The notes beneath the pieces were generated by a model that saw nothing but the letters and a program-made list of their open reading frames with translations, did no database searches and was not told the DNA's origin. Below are positions 34,795-42,704 of a stretch of DNA of 64,000 nucleotides, piece by piece. A program made the translations under genes and the position numbers. Source of the DNA: Burkholderia puraquae (lineage in GTDB: Bacteria; Pseudomonadota; Gammaproteobacteria; Burkholderiales; Burkholderiaceae); NCBI RefSeq assembly GCF_002099195.1, contig NZ_NBYX01000012.1:878-64877 (forward strand), read 5' to 3'. Position 1 is the stretch's first letter. Every line of letters starts with the position of its first letter.

Positions 34795-36048
34795 TCAGGT
34801 CACCGCGCCGCGTTCGGCGAACTCGGGCGCCTTCCACGCGTCGGTGGCCAGGATGTCGCGCAGCGTCTCGACGGCATCCCACACGTCGGCGAAGCGCGTA
34901 TAGAGCGGCGTGAAGCCGAAGCGCAGCACGTACGGCTCGCGGTAGTCGCCGATCACGCCGCGCGCGATCAGCGCCTGCATCACCTCGTAGCCGTGCGGAT
35001 GCTCGAAGCTCGCCTGCGAGCCGCGCTGGTGATGCGCGCGCGGCGTGACGAGCTTCAGCGACTGGCCCGCGCAGCGTGCTTCGACGAGCGCGACGAATGC
35101 ATCGGTCAGCGCGAGCGACTTGCGGCGGATCGCGTGCATGTCCGTCTGCAGGAACACGTCGAGCCCGCATTCGACCATCGACATCGACACGATCGGCTGC
35201 GTGCCGCACAGGAAGCGCGCGATGCCCGGATCGGGCGCGAAGGCCGGCTGCATCGCGAACGGTGCGCGGTGGCCCCACCAGCCGGACAGCGGCTGCGAGA
35301 AGTGCGCGTGATGGCGCTGCGGCACCCACACGAACGCGGGCGAACCGGGGCCGCCGTTCAGGTACTTGTACGTGCAGCCGACCGCGCCGTCCGCGCGTGC
35401 GCCGTTCAGGTCGACCGGCACCGCGCCGGCCGAGTGCGCGAGATCCCACAGCATCAGCGCGCCCGCGTCGTGCACGAGCTGCGTGACGGCCGGCATGTCG
35501 TGCATGTAGCCGGTGCGGTAGTTCACGTGCGTGATCATCGCGACGGCCGTGTCCGCGCCGAGCGCGTCCGGCAGGTCGGCCGGGTCGTCGATCAGGCGCA
35601 GTTCGTAGTCGCCGCCGAGCTGCTCGATCAACCCCTGTGCGATATACAGGTCGGTCGGGAAGTTCGAGCGTTCCGACACGATCACGCGGCGCTCGGGCGC
35701 GCGCTCGGCCTGGTGGCGCACCATCGCCGACAGCAGCTTGAACAGGTTGATCGAGATCGTATCGGTCACGACAGTCTCGCCGGGTGCGCCGCCGATCAGC
35801 GTCGCGAGCTTGTCGCCGAGGCGGCGCGGCAGCGCGAACCAGCCGGCCGTGTTCCAGCTGCGGATCAGGCCTTCGCCCCATTCGGCGCCGATCACCTGCT
35901 GCGCGCGGGCGGCCGATGCGCGCGGCTGCGCGCCGAGCGAGTTGCCGTCGAGGTAGATCACGCCGTCGGGCAGGGAGAACTGTTCGCGCAGCGGGGCGAG
36001 CGGGTCGTCGCGGTCGAGCGCGAGCGCGTCTTCACGGGTCTTGATCAT
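34795..36048 (-). CDS. kynU: Kynureninase
   Basis: This 417-residue PLP enzyme cleaves L-kynurenine to anthranilate and alanine. The PLP-binding Lys lies in C-T-Y-K-Y-L-N-G-G-P-G near residue 230, and the phosphate/ring-binding Asp in L-W-D-L-A-H-S-A-G. It also has the N-terminal Y-L-D-G-N-S-L-G-A-Q-P hallmark. Length matches bacterial KynU. It lies 25 bases downstream of kynB in the same operon. Anthranilate produced here can feed catabolism or quinolone-type signalling. Confidence 0.97.
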   Translation of the reverse strand: MIKTREDALALDRDDPLAPLREQFSLPDGVIYLDGNSLGAQPRASAARAQQVIGAEWGEGLIRSWNTAGWFALPRRLGDKLATLIGGAPGETVVTDTISINLFKLLSAMVRHQAERAPERRVIVSERSNFPTDLYIAQGLIEQLGGDYELRLIDDPADLPDALGADTAVAMITHVNYRTGYMHDMPAVTQLVHDAGALMLWDLAHSAGAVPVDLNGARADGAVGCTYKYLNGGPGSPAFVWVPQRHHAHFSQPLSGWWGHRAPFAMQPAFAPDPGIARFLCGTQPIVSMSMVECGLDVFLQTDMHAIRRKSLALTDAFVALVEARCAGQSLKLVTPRAHHQRGSQASFEHPHGYEVMQALIARGVIGDYREPYVLRFGFTPLYTRFADVWDAVETLRDILATDAWKAPEFAERGAVT

Positions 36049-36073
36049 GATGTGGGGTCGTCAGTCGGGGTAA

Positions 36074-36715
36074 TCAGGAAGCACGTGCGGGCAGCGCACG
36101 CAGCACTGCGCGCACGGGGCTTGCGTCGAGCGTCGCGAATTTCAGCGGCAGCGCGATCAGTTCGTAGTCGCCGGGCGGCACGTCGTCGAGCACGATGCCT
36201 TCGAGGATCGCCATCCGGTGCGCGCGTACGCGGTGATGCGCATCCATCGTCTTCGATTCCTGCGGGTCGAGCGACGGCGTATCGATGCCGATCAGCTTCA
36301 CGCCGTGCGCGGCGAGCAGGTCGACGGTCTCGGGCGCGACCGCGCAGAAGTCGCTGTCCCACTGCTCGACGCTGGCGCGCGCACAGGTGCGCAGCAGCAC
36401 GCGTGGCGGTACGCCGTCGAGCGCGGCTGCGACATCGGCCGGCTGCACGACCGGCGAGGCGCCGATGCAATGGATCACGCGGCACGGGCCGAGGTAGGTC
36501 TCGAGCGGCACGGCGCCGATCGGCGCGCCGTCGGCGTCGTAGTGCAGCGGCGCGTCGCAGTGCGCGCCGGTATGCGGCGACAGCGTCAGGCGCGCGACGT
36601 TGACCGGCGAGCCGGCTTCCATCCGCCACACGCGTTCGACGGAAACCGGCGTATCGCCCGGCCACACGGGGGTGGCGGGGCTGACAGGCGGCGAGATGTC
36701 CCAGAGGGTGTCCAT
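36074..36715 (-). CDS. kynB: Kynurenine formamidase
   Basis: This 213-residue metal-dependent cyclase-family amidohydrolase converts N-formylkynurenine to kynurenine and formate. The signature S-P-H-T-G-A-H-C-D-A-P-L-H-Y, carrying metal-binding His and Asp residues, lies near residues 46-59. G-I-D-T-P-S-L-D-P is near 146. Length is the usual one for this family in Burkholderia. ATG 36715 fits family length; the longer in-frame region to 36973 crosses the kynR gene. It is the first gene of the kyn operon, divergent from kynR. Confidence 0.96.
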   Translation of the reverse strand: MDTLWDISPPVSPATPVWPGDTPVSVERVWRMEAGSPVNVARLTLSPHTGAHCDAPLHYDADGAPIGAVPLETYLGPCRVIHCIGASPVVQPADVAAALDGVPPRVLLRTCARASVEQWDSDFCAVAPETVDLLAAHGVKLIGIDTPSLDPQESKTMDAHHRVRAHRMAILEGIVLDDVPPGDYELIALPLKFATLDASPVRAVLRALPARAS

Positions 36716-36792
36716 GGCATGACGATTCGATGAGTCGATGCTTCGAATGATAGGTGGACGCTCGTCGAAAGTGCTTGCGAAATAAACATGGA

Positions 36793-36807
36793 CAATCCGC
36801 CGGATTG
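36793..36807. promoter_or_regulatory. Candidate KynR (Lrp-type) operator
   Basis: CAATCCG-C-CGGATTG is a perfect 15-bp palindrome midway in the 130-base kynB/kynR divergent region, 39 bases before the kynR ATG. Fifteen bp is the usual footprint unit of Lrp/AsnC regulators. Confidence 0.6.
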
Positions 36808-36845
36808 GCAGATAATTCGACTCAGAGGGAAAACGGGGACCAAAA

Positions 36846-37346
36846 ATGCACGCGATCACGCTCGATGCCACCGACTGCCGGATTCTGGCGGTACTGCAGG
36901 AAGAGGGCAGAATCAGCAATCTCGACCTGGCGGAACGGATTTCGCTTTCGCCGTCCGCCTGCCTGCGCCGCATGCGCCTGCTCGAGGAGCAGGGCGTAAT
37001 CGAGCACTATCGTGCGTGTCTGAGCCGCGAGAAGCTCGGCTTCGAGCTCGAGGCGTTCGTGCAGGTATCGATGCGCAACGAAGAAAATCAATGGCACGAG
37101 CGCTTCGCGGAAGCGCTGCGCGAATGGCCGGAGGTGGTCGGCGCGTTCGTCGTGACAGGCGAGAGCCACTATCTGCTGCGCGTGCTCGCGCACAACCTCA
37201 AGCACTATTCGGATTTCGTGCTGAACCGGCTCTACAAGGCGCCGGGCGTGATGGACATCCGTTCGAACATCGTGCTGCAGACGCTGAAGGATGAAGCCGG
37301 CGCGCCGGTCGGGCTGGCGCGCACCGGGGCGATCAAAGCGGTGTAA
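36846..37346 (+). CDS. kynR: Lrp/AsnC-family regulator of the kynurenine operon
   Basis: This is a 166-residue Lrp/AsnC regulator. The HTH is D-A-T-D-C-R-I-L-A-V-L-Q-E-E-G-R-I-S-N-L-D-L with recognition S-P-S-A-C-L-R-R-M. The RAM ligand-binding domain covers about 65-145, with V-T-G-E-S-H-Y-L-L-R-V. It stands divergent to kynBUA exactly as KynR does in Pseudomonas, where kynurenine is the inducer. Its last 14 bases overlap the convergent flavin reductase gene. Confidence 0.93.
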   Translation: MHAITLDATDCRILAVLQEEGRISNLDLAERISLSPSACLRRMRLLEEQGVIEHYRACLSREKLGFELEAFVQVSMRNEENQWHERFAEALREWPEVVGAFVVTGESHYLLRVLAHNLKHYSDFVLNRLYKAPGVMDIRSNIVLQTLKDEAGAPVGLARTGAIKAV

Positions 37347-37839
37347 GGCCGTGGAAGCCGCCGCCGTGGAACACGAGCGGTGGCGCGTCCGGCTCGGTAC
37401 GCACGCCGCAGCGCTCCACTTCGCCGACGAAGATCACGTGATCGCCTTCGTCGTAGCGGCTGCGGTTATGGCACTCGAACCACGCGAGCGCGCCGTCGAG
37501 CACCGGCATCCCGGAATTGCCGGCTTCATGCGCGATGCCTTCGAAGCGGTCGCCCTTGTAGGTCGAGAAGCGCTTGCACAGGTCGAGCTGCGATGCCGCG
37601 AGCACGTTCACCACGTAGTGGCTGTTGCCGCGGAACACGGGCGTCGACGCCGATTTGTGCGCAAGGCTCCACAGCACGAGCGGCGGATCGAGCGAGACCG
37701 AGTTGAACGAGCTGGCGGTGATGCCGATCAGCTGCCCGGACGGCGCGCGCGTCGTGATCACCGTCACGCCCGTTGCGAACTGGCCGAGTGCTTGCCGGAA
37801 GGCGGCCGCGTCGAAATCCGGAGGATTGGCCTGGCTCAT
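37333..37839 (-). CDS. Flavin reductase (HpaC-like, FMN-binding split barrel)
   Basis: This is a 168-residue flavin:NAD(P)H reductase. The fold starts F-R-Q-A-L-G-Q-F-A-T-G-V-T-V-I-T-T, with I-G-I-T-A-S-S-F-N-S-V-S-L-D-P-P and the D-H-V-I-F-V-G-E-V strand, the pattern of the small component of two-component monooxygenases. Such enzymes supply reduced FMN/FAD. The oxygenase partner is not adjacent. It overlaps the kynR 3' end convergently. A possible -10 box TAAAAT lies on the minus strand at 37955-37950. Confidence 0.9.
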   Translation of the reverse strand: MSQANPPDFDAAAFRQALGQFATGVTVITTRAPSGQLIGITASSFNSVSLDPPLVLWSLAHKSASTPVFRGNSHYVVNVLAASQLDLCKRFSTYKGDRFEGIAHEAGNSGMPVLDGALAWFECHNRSRYDEGDHVIFVGEVERCGVRTEPDAPPLVFHGGGFHGLTPL

Positions 37840-38140
37840 CGGGCAGCCATCCGGAACGAGACGGGCGGGCGCGGCGCAACGCGGGTGGGGCGGGCACGGC
37901 GGACGAAAGGCGACAAGGCGGTCGATGAGGAAGGGGTGCGCATGGCCCGATTTTAGCGGAATCGGGGCGGTCGGGCCCGGCCACGCGGCGCATCGCGGGG
38001 GCAGGGTGACGTAGCGAACACTGCGGCATGCTGCCGGATGTGCAAATGCGCGCAGCCGGCATCGCCGTTCCGTCGCGTATTTTTGCGGGACCGCCGCTCC
38101 GCCCGGCGCCGCTGCACCACATTCGCCATCGATCCCCGCG
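37840..38140. other. Intergenic region between flavin reductase and membrane-protein genes
   Basis: About 300 bases without a credible gene. Apart from the TAAAAT candidate -10 box for the flavin reductase (minus strand, near 37950) I see no repeat, terminator or conserved element. Confidence 0.4.
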
Positions 38141-38806
38141 CTATCGCGCCGCCGCCAGTCCGAGCGACAGCGCGCCCGTCACGATCAGGCTCGACGCCCA
38201 CACCGCATCGAGATTGAACCAGCTCCGCGATACGAACTTCAGCCCGAGATAGCGGTACACGAGCCACGCGAGCCCGCCGCCGGCACCGATCATCGCGATT
38301 GCATGCACGGCCGCGACGACCAGCGCCATCCCGAGATGCGCATCGACGAGCGTGGCTGCCGCGCGGTGGCCGGCGTCCTGGTCGAGCCCGCACAGCCCGA
38401 GGTAGATCGGCACCAGCATCAACCCCGCGCCATGCGCGATCGCGACGGCGAACGACCACAGGCCGAGCCGTGCGGGCGGAATCCGCGCGAGCGCACGCGG
38501 ATGCCGGCGCCGGATCAGCAGCACGGCGCCGAAGCCGATCACGAGCGCGCTCGCGCCGATCCGGATCGCCGTTTGCCACGCGAGCAACGCGGCGAGCAGC
38601 CCGAACGGCAGCATCACCGCGAACACCGCCAGCGCATGGCCGAGCGCGAGATAGCCGAGCGCCGCGACGAGCGCGCCGCCGCGGCGCGTCATCAGCGCGT
38701 TCGATACCGCGAGCGGCCAGCCCATCGCGGGGTTGAGCCCGTGATACACCCCGCTCGCGAGCACGGCCGCCCACAGTGCGAACTGGGCGTGAAGGCTGGC
38801 GTTCAA
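38141..38806 (-). CDS. Multispanning membrane protein coupled to the SBP56 gene
   Basis: This is a 221-residue protein with about six hydrophobic segments. Its start most likely is the TTG at 38806, which overlaps the SBP56 stop codon (TTGA), so it is translated with that gene. It contains His-bearing motifs inside membrane segments, G-V-Y-H-G-L-N-P near residue 20 and L-A-L-G-H-A-L-A-V near 55. These recall the H-x-x-x-P and G-H patterns of NicO/UreH-type metal permeases. I do not recognise a named family with certainty. Coupling to an SBP56 protein, whose relatives bind copper, makes a metal-supply role worth considering. Confidence 0.8.
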   Translation of the reverse strand: MNASLHAQFALWAAVLASGVYHGLNPAMGWPLAVSNALMTRRGGALVAALGYLALGHALAVFAVMLPFGLLAALLAWQTAIRIGASALVIGFGAVLLIRRRHPRALARIPPARLGLWSFAVAIAHGAGLMLVPIYLGLCGLDQDAGHRAAATLVDAHLGMALVVAAVHAIAMIGAGGGLAWLVYRYLGLKFVSRSWFNLDAVWASSLIVTGALSLGLAAAR

Positions 38807-40209
38807 CGCTTGACCGACGGATAGCAGAACGAGTCGGTCGAGCAGTCGCCGCCTTCGAGCCGGATCTGGTGTGCGCGATAGCCGTCGGGGAATTCGACCC
38901 AGTAATCGTCGGCGAGCGTCAGCCCGCCTTCCGGCCCCACATGCGCGAGCACCTGCGCGCCCGGCACGCCGTCCGGATAGAACTGGTCGTCCCACGTCGA
39001 ATAGAGCGAGTTGGTCCAGTACACGCGCTTCCCGTCGCGGCTGATCTCGACCATCTGAGGGCCGCCCGCAAATGCGCGGCCGTTCGAGTGCGGCGCACGG
39101 CGCGCGATGCCGCCGATGCGGACCGACCCCGCGAGCACCGGGTGGTGCGGGTCCGACACGTCGTACTGGCGCATCTCGCCGGTGCCCCAGCACGACACGT
39201 AGAGGAAGCGGTCGTCGAGCGACAGGTCGATGTCGGTCACGAGCGGCGGCACGGCGCCGAACGATTTCAGGAGCGGCGGCAGCTCGTCGGCAGCGGCCGG
39301 CTCGGCCGGGATCGTCGCGGTCTTCTTCACATGGAACTTGCCGCCTTCGCGCCACCACGTCCAGATCGAGCCTTCGAGATTCGTGGTGTCGACCACGACG
39401 CCGACGAATCCGTATTCGCGCGCCGGGTCGTGCGCGGGCCGCACCTCGAGCGCCATCTGGTGCTGCGCGCCGAGATCGATCGTCTGCACGTTGCGCCGCG
39501 CGCGCAGATCCCAGAAATGCAGCCGGTGCCCGTATTTGTTCGCGAGCAGGTCCTCGGGCACGATCCCGTTCTCGAATTGCGGTGGCAGCGCCCATTCGCT
39601 CGACACCATGTAGTCGCGCGGCAGGTTCCACCAGAAGTCGTAATGCTTGTCCTGCGGGCCGCGGTCGATCTCCCAGCGGCCGAGCACGTCGAAGGTCTCG
39701 CAATCCATGATGAAGATGCCGGGCGCGCCGTCGGTGCCGTCCTTGCCCGCGCCGCCGAGCGTGCTCACGTAGATGCCCTCGGGCCCGCAATGAACGGTGT
39801 GCGGCCGCGAATAGCCGGTCTTCGCGAAGATCTCGTCGGGCTCGATGATCTTGTGGATGCGCGCCTGCGTCGGATGCGGCTTCGTGTCGATCACGTAGAT
39901 GCGCGACGAGCGCAGGCCGGGGATGATCAGGTAGCGGCGCTCGAGGAACGCATGGCCGGTCAGCGGCGACAGCGACGACGAACACGCATTCCAGCCGAAG
40001 TGGTGAAACTCGTCGCCGGTATTCGGCATCGTGACCGTGTGCACGATTTTTCCGTAGGTCGGCGAGCCGGGCTTCACGTCGATCACGGCGAGCGCGTCGG
40101 GTCTGGAAAAATCGGGGCTCAGCAACAATGTATAGGCAAACTCTTCCGCCGGCGCCTGCATCGCAAGCTCGGGCGAAGCGTGGAACGTCGGGTCAGGCCG
40201 CATGCTCAT
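38803..40209 (-). CDS. SBP56 family protein (methanethiol oxidase / selenium-binding)
   Basis: The 468 residues match the SBP56 beta-propeller family along the whole length. Landmarks are T-P-x-x-x-x-A-like N-terminal blades, D-E-F-H-H-F-G-W-N-A-C-S-S, R-P-H-T-V-H-C-G-P-E-G, D-K-H-Y-D-F-W-W-N-L-P-R-D-Y-M and V-T-D-I-D-L-S-L-D-D-R-F-L-Y-V-S-C-W-G-T-G. Bacterial relatives are methanethiol oxidases, with copper, making formaldehyde, H2S and H2O2; mammalian SELENBP1 has the same activity. The conserved His and Cys residues are kept. No signal peptide is seen, unlike Hyphomicrobium MtoX. ATG 40209 follows AGAGGG. It is coupled to the membrane-protein gene downstream. Confidence 0.9.
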   Translation of the reverse strand: MSMRPDPTFHASPELAMQAPAEEFAYTLLLSPDFSRPDALAVIDVKPGSPTYGKIVHTVTMPNTGDEFHHFGWNACSSSLSPLTGHAFLERRYLIIPGLRSSRIYVIDTKPHPTQARIHKIIEPDEIFAKTGYSRPHTVHCGPEGIYVSTLGGAGKDGTDGAPGIFIMDCETFDVLGRWEIDRGPQDKHYDFWWNLPRDYMVSSEWALPPQFENGIVPEDLLANKYGHRLHFWDLRARRNVQTIDLGAQHQMALEVRPAHDPAREYGFVGVVVDTTNLEGSIWTWWREGGKFHVKKTATIPAEPAAADELPPLLKSFGAVPPLVTDIDLSLDDRFLYVSCWGTGEMRQYDVSDPHHPVLAGSVRIGGIARRAPHSNGRAFAGGPQMVEISRDGKRVYWTNSLYSTWDDQFYPDGVPGAQVLAHVGPEGGLTLADDYWVEFPDGYRAHQIRLEGGDCSTDSFCYPSVKR

Positions 40210-40790
40210 GGTGATGCCCTCTCGATGGTGTCGGATCGTGGTCGCACGGCCGTTCGTTGCGGGCGTGCGGGTCGGGGTTGCCGCGCGGCGCGCATGACGC
40301 CGGCGGGAGCGATCGGCAGGCGGACGCACGTGCCGGCGACACGCGCAGCGCCGTGCATCAGATCGTGAAAGCGGATAAAGGCGGTGTGCCGGATCGCCGC
40401 ACGCGGGGCGGGGCGGATGCACGGCAACGCGGTGGCGCAGTCGAAGCGGCGGCCCGCGACGCAGCGATGGCCGGGCGAGTGACGCAGGCGATGTCTGTTA
40501 AGGCATGCATATCGATGTTCCGGCAGATGATGTTTGCATCAGGGTCGGGCATGCATCGGAAGCTTTGCGCGAGACAGCGGGTTTGCCGCCGCGCTCGCGC
40601 GTGCCTAAGTGTAGACGAGAAAACGGGCGGCCGGTCGCGCGCGGCACCTGTGCACTCTGTCAGGTTCGCGTGCGGGTGAGATACTTGCCGCAGTGCCGTT
40701 GCGACCCGCACCTGGGTGGGCAGCGGCGAGACGGAACGGTGGCGCCGGCGCATGCATGCCGGGTGCCGACATCAACGAGGGACTGATTTC
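40210..40790. promoter_or_regulatory. Divergent upstream region of SBP56 and msrA
   Basis: The 581-base non-coding gap contains two copies of GCATGCAT (40503 and 40549) about 46 bases apart, flanking an AT-richer stretch with ATCGATGTTCCGG and ATGATGTTTGCATC. This is the only structured part and may hold the SBP56 promoter. A 131-codon open frame on the minus strand (40358-40753) is Arg/Ala/Pro-rich with no domain and was not accepted. Confidence 0.4.
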
Positions 40791-41351
40791 ATGGTGAACG
40801 ACATGCTTGAAACCGCGACATTGGGAGGCGGGTGTTTCTGGTGCACGGAGGCGGTGTTTCTCGACGTCGACGGCGTGACGGCCGTCCAGTCGGGCTACGC
40901 GGGCGGCCATACGCGCAATCCCGGCTATCGCGACATCTGCGAAGGCGACACGGGCCACGCGGAAGTCGTCAACGTGACGTTCGATCCGTCGCGCATCGGC
41001 TATCGCGAGATTCTCGAGATCTTTTTCGCGACGCACGATCCGACCCAGTTGAACCGGCAGGGCAACGACTTCGGCACCCAGTACCGCTCGGTCGTGTTCA
41101 CGCATTCGGATGCGCAGCGCGACACCGCGCTCGACGTGATCCGCGAGCTCGAGCGCGAGCAGGTGTTCGGGCAGCCGATCGTCACGCAGATCGTGCCGCT
41201 CGACGGCAACTACTGGCCGGCCGAGGATTATCACCAGAACTATTACGCGCGTAACCCGGGGCAGGGCTACTGCTCGGTCGTGATCGGGCCGAAGCTCGCG
41301 AAATTCCGGCAGAAGTTCTCGCACCGGCTGAAGTCGCTGCGCGGCGCGTAA
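40791..41351 (+). CDS. msrA: Peptide methionine sulfoxide reductase A
   Basis: This is a 186-residue MsrA that reduces methionine-S-sulfoxide in proteins using thioredoxin. The catalytic G-G-C-F-W-C-T-E motif lies near residues 13-20 and the conserved G-H-A-E-V-V motif near 56. The F-F-x-x-H-D-P-T-Q-L-N-R-Q-G-N-D-x-G-T-Q-Y-R block is complete. The C-terminus lacks the extra resolving-Cys repeat of some members. AGGGAC precedes ATG 40791. It stands alone, next to but divergent from the SBP56 gene. Confidence 0.97.
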   Translation: MVNDMLETATLGGGCFWCTEAVFLDVDGVTAVQSGYAGGHTRNPGYRDICEGDTGHAEVVNVTFDPSRIGYREILEIFFATHDPTQLNRQGNDFGTQYRSVVFTHSDAQRDTALDVIRELEREQVFGQPIVTQIVPLDGNYWPAEDYHQNYYARNPGQGYCSVVIGPKLAKFRQKFSHRLKSLRGA

Positions 41352-41373
41352 GTGCGACCGGCACAAGCCGGTA

Positions 41374-42681
41374 TCAAGCCGCCTCGCTGCGCCACTGTGC
41401 GCACGCGGCGGCGATCTCGCGCGCGAGCGCGATGCACGACAGCGGCGCGGAGCCTTCCGCCTTGTTGTTGATCGTGATGATCACCGGCTGCCCGGCCAGC
41501 GCATAGCGCGCGGCCAGTTCGGCAAGCGCCGAGCGCGTGGCCGGATCTTCGTCGACGAGCTTGTCGAACGGCTCGTATTTCGCTTTCGCCTGTTCGTACT
41601 TGAAGCCGCCGTGCAGGCTCCAGCGCACGATCAGCGGGCCCGGCGCGTCGCCGTCGAGCAGCGCGAGCGCGGCCGCCTGGCGCAGCGGGTCGGGCATCCG
41701 CGCGTGCAGGCCGACGCAGTAGCGCACGCCGAGCGCGGCAAGCGCGCGGATGAAGCGCGGCGTGAGCAGGCTCGCGTCGCGGATCTCGATCGCATAGCGG
41801 GTGCCGTCGGCTTCCGTCGGCAGCGGCGGCAGCGCCGCGAAGAACGCGGTCAGCCGGTCGATCAGTGCGGCCGGCTGCGCGAGCAGCTGATCGGGCAACG
41901 GCGAGAACTGGAACACGAGCACGCCGGCTTTCCGGCCGAGCCCTTCGACGCACGGCTGCACGAATTCGCGGGTGGCGAGCGGCGCGTCGAGGAAGGTCGG
42001 GTTCGGCCCCGACGGCTCGCCGCGCCGGCCGCGGATGACCGCATCGGTCACGGAGGCCGGCGCCTTCACGACGAAGCGGAAATCGTCGGGCACCTGCTGC
42101 GCGTAGCGCAGGTAGTCGGCCACCGACAGCGGGCCGTAGAACGACCGGTCGAGGCTCACGCTCTTGAGCAGCGGATGCGCGCCGTACGCTTCGAGCCCTT
42201 CGCGCGACAGCTTGGTCTGCGCGTAATCGCCGTCGTAGACGATGCCGTCCCAGCCAGGGAAGTACCACGACGACGTGCCAAGCCGGACATTCGGCGGCAG
42301 GCCGGCCGCTGCATCGGCCACATCCGGTGCGATCGGCGCGGGCAGCACGCCGCGCCGGCGCCGGCCGTTCTTCGGCGGCGCGGCCGGCGGGGACGGTTCG
42401 TCCCATAGCAGGCCGGAAGCGGCTGGCGGCGTTTCGTCGGAAGAACGGGCGCTGGTGCGGGTGCGGGTGCGCGGTGCCGGCTGCGCGTCGTCACGCGCGT
42501 CCGGTTTCACGTGTTCGTCGGTGTCGGTGTCGGCAGGTGGGCCGTCGTCCGCAGGCGACGCGCGTGCAGCGTCGGCCGGCACACCGAACAGGTCGAATTG
42601 CCCGTCGGCGTGCGGCGCGTTGGTGTCGTCGTGCTGCTGTCGTTCCGGCGGCGCCTTGCGCCGCGTCCTGCCGTCACCCAT
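41374..42681 (-). CDS. DUF72 family protein with low-complexity N-terminus
   Basis: This is a 435-residue protein. Residues about 1-125 are Pro/Asp/Arg-rich, low complexity and probably disordered. The DUF72 TIM-barrel-like domain follows, with L-G-T-S-S-W-Y-F-P-G-W-D-G-I-V-Y, F-Y-G-P, F-x-F-V-V-K-A-P, V-L-V-F-Q-F-S-P-L-P, Y-A-I-E-I-R-D and I-I-T-I-N-N-K-A-E-G-S-A-P. The family (YecE) has no settled function. Start ATG 42681 is favoured; the frame extends to 42783 but into the cfa end. It follows cfa after 23 bases on the same strand, so it may be co-transcribed with cfa. Confidence 0.88.
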   Translation of the reverse strand: MGDGRTRRKAPPERQQHDDTNAPHADGQFDLFGVPADAARASPADDGPPADTDTDEHVKPDARDDAQPAPRTRTRTSARSSDETPPAASGLLWDEPSPPAAPPKNGRRRRGVLPAPIAPDVADAAAGLPPNVRLGTSSWYFPGWDGIVYDGDYAQTKLSREGLEAYGAHPLLKSVSLDRSFYGPLSVADYLRYAQQVPDDFRFVVKAPASVTDAVIRGRRGEPSGPNPTFLDAPLATREFVQPCVEGLGRKAGVLVFQFSPLPDQLLAQPAALIDRLTAFFAALPPLPTEADGTRYAIEIRDASLLTPRFIRALAALGVRYCVGLHARMPDPLRQAAALALLDGDAPGPLIVRWSLHGGFKYEQAKAKYEPFDKLVDEDPATRSALAELAARYALAGQPVIITINNKAEGSAPLSCIALAREIAAACAQWRSEAA

Positions 42682-42704
42682 GCATGCCCAGCGTGAAGCG
42701 CCGC

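Noticed and set aside
34121..35881. 586-codon open frame on the minus strand spanning kynA and kynU
   Set aside because: It is a second frame on the same strand as kynU and kynA, with Arg/Ala-rich composition. The true genes explain the region completely.
40358..40753. 131-codon minus-strand frame in the SBP56/msrA gap
   Set aside because: It has no ribosome site and no domain; the biased Arg/Ser/Pro composition fits non-coding GC-rich DNA.
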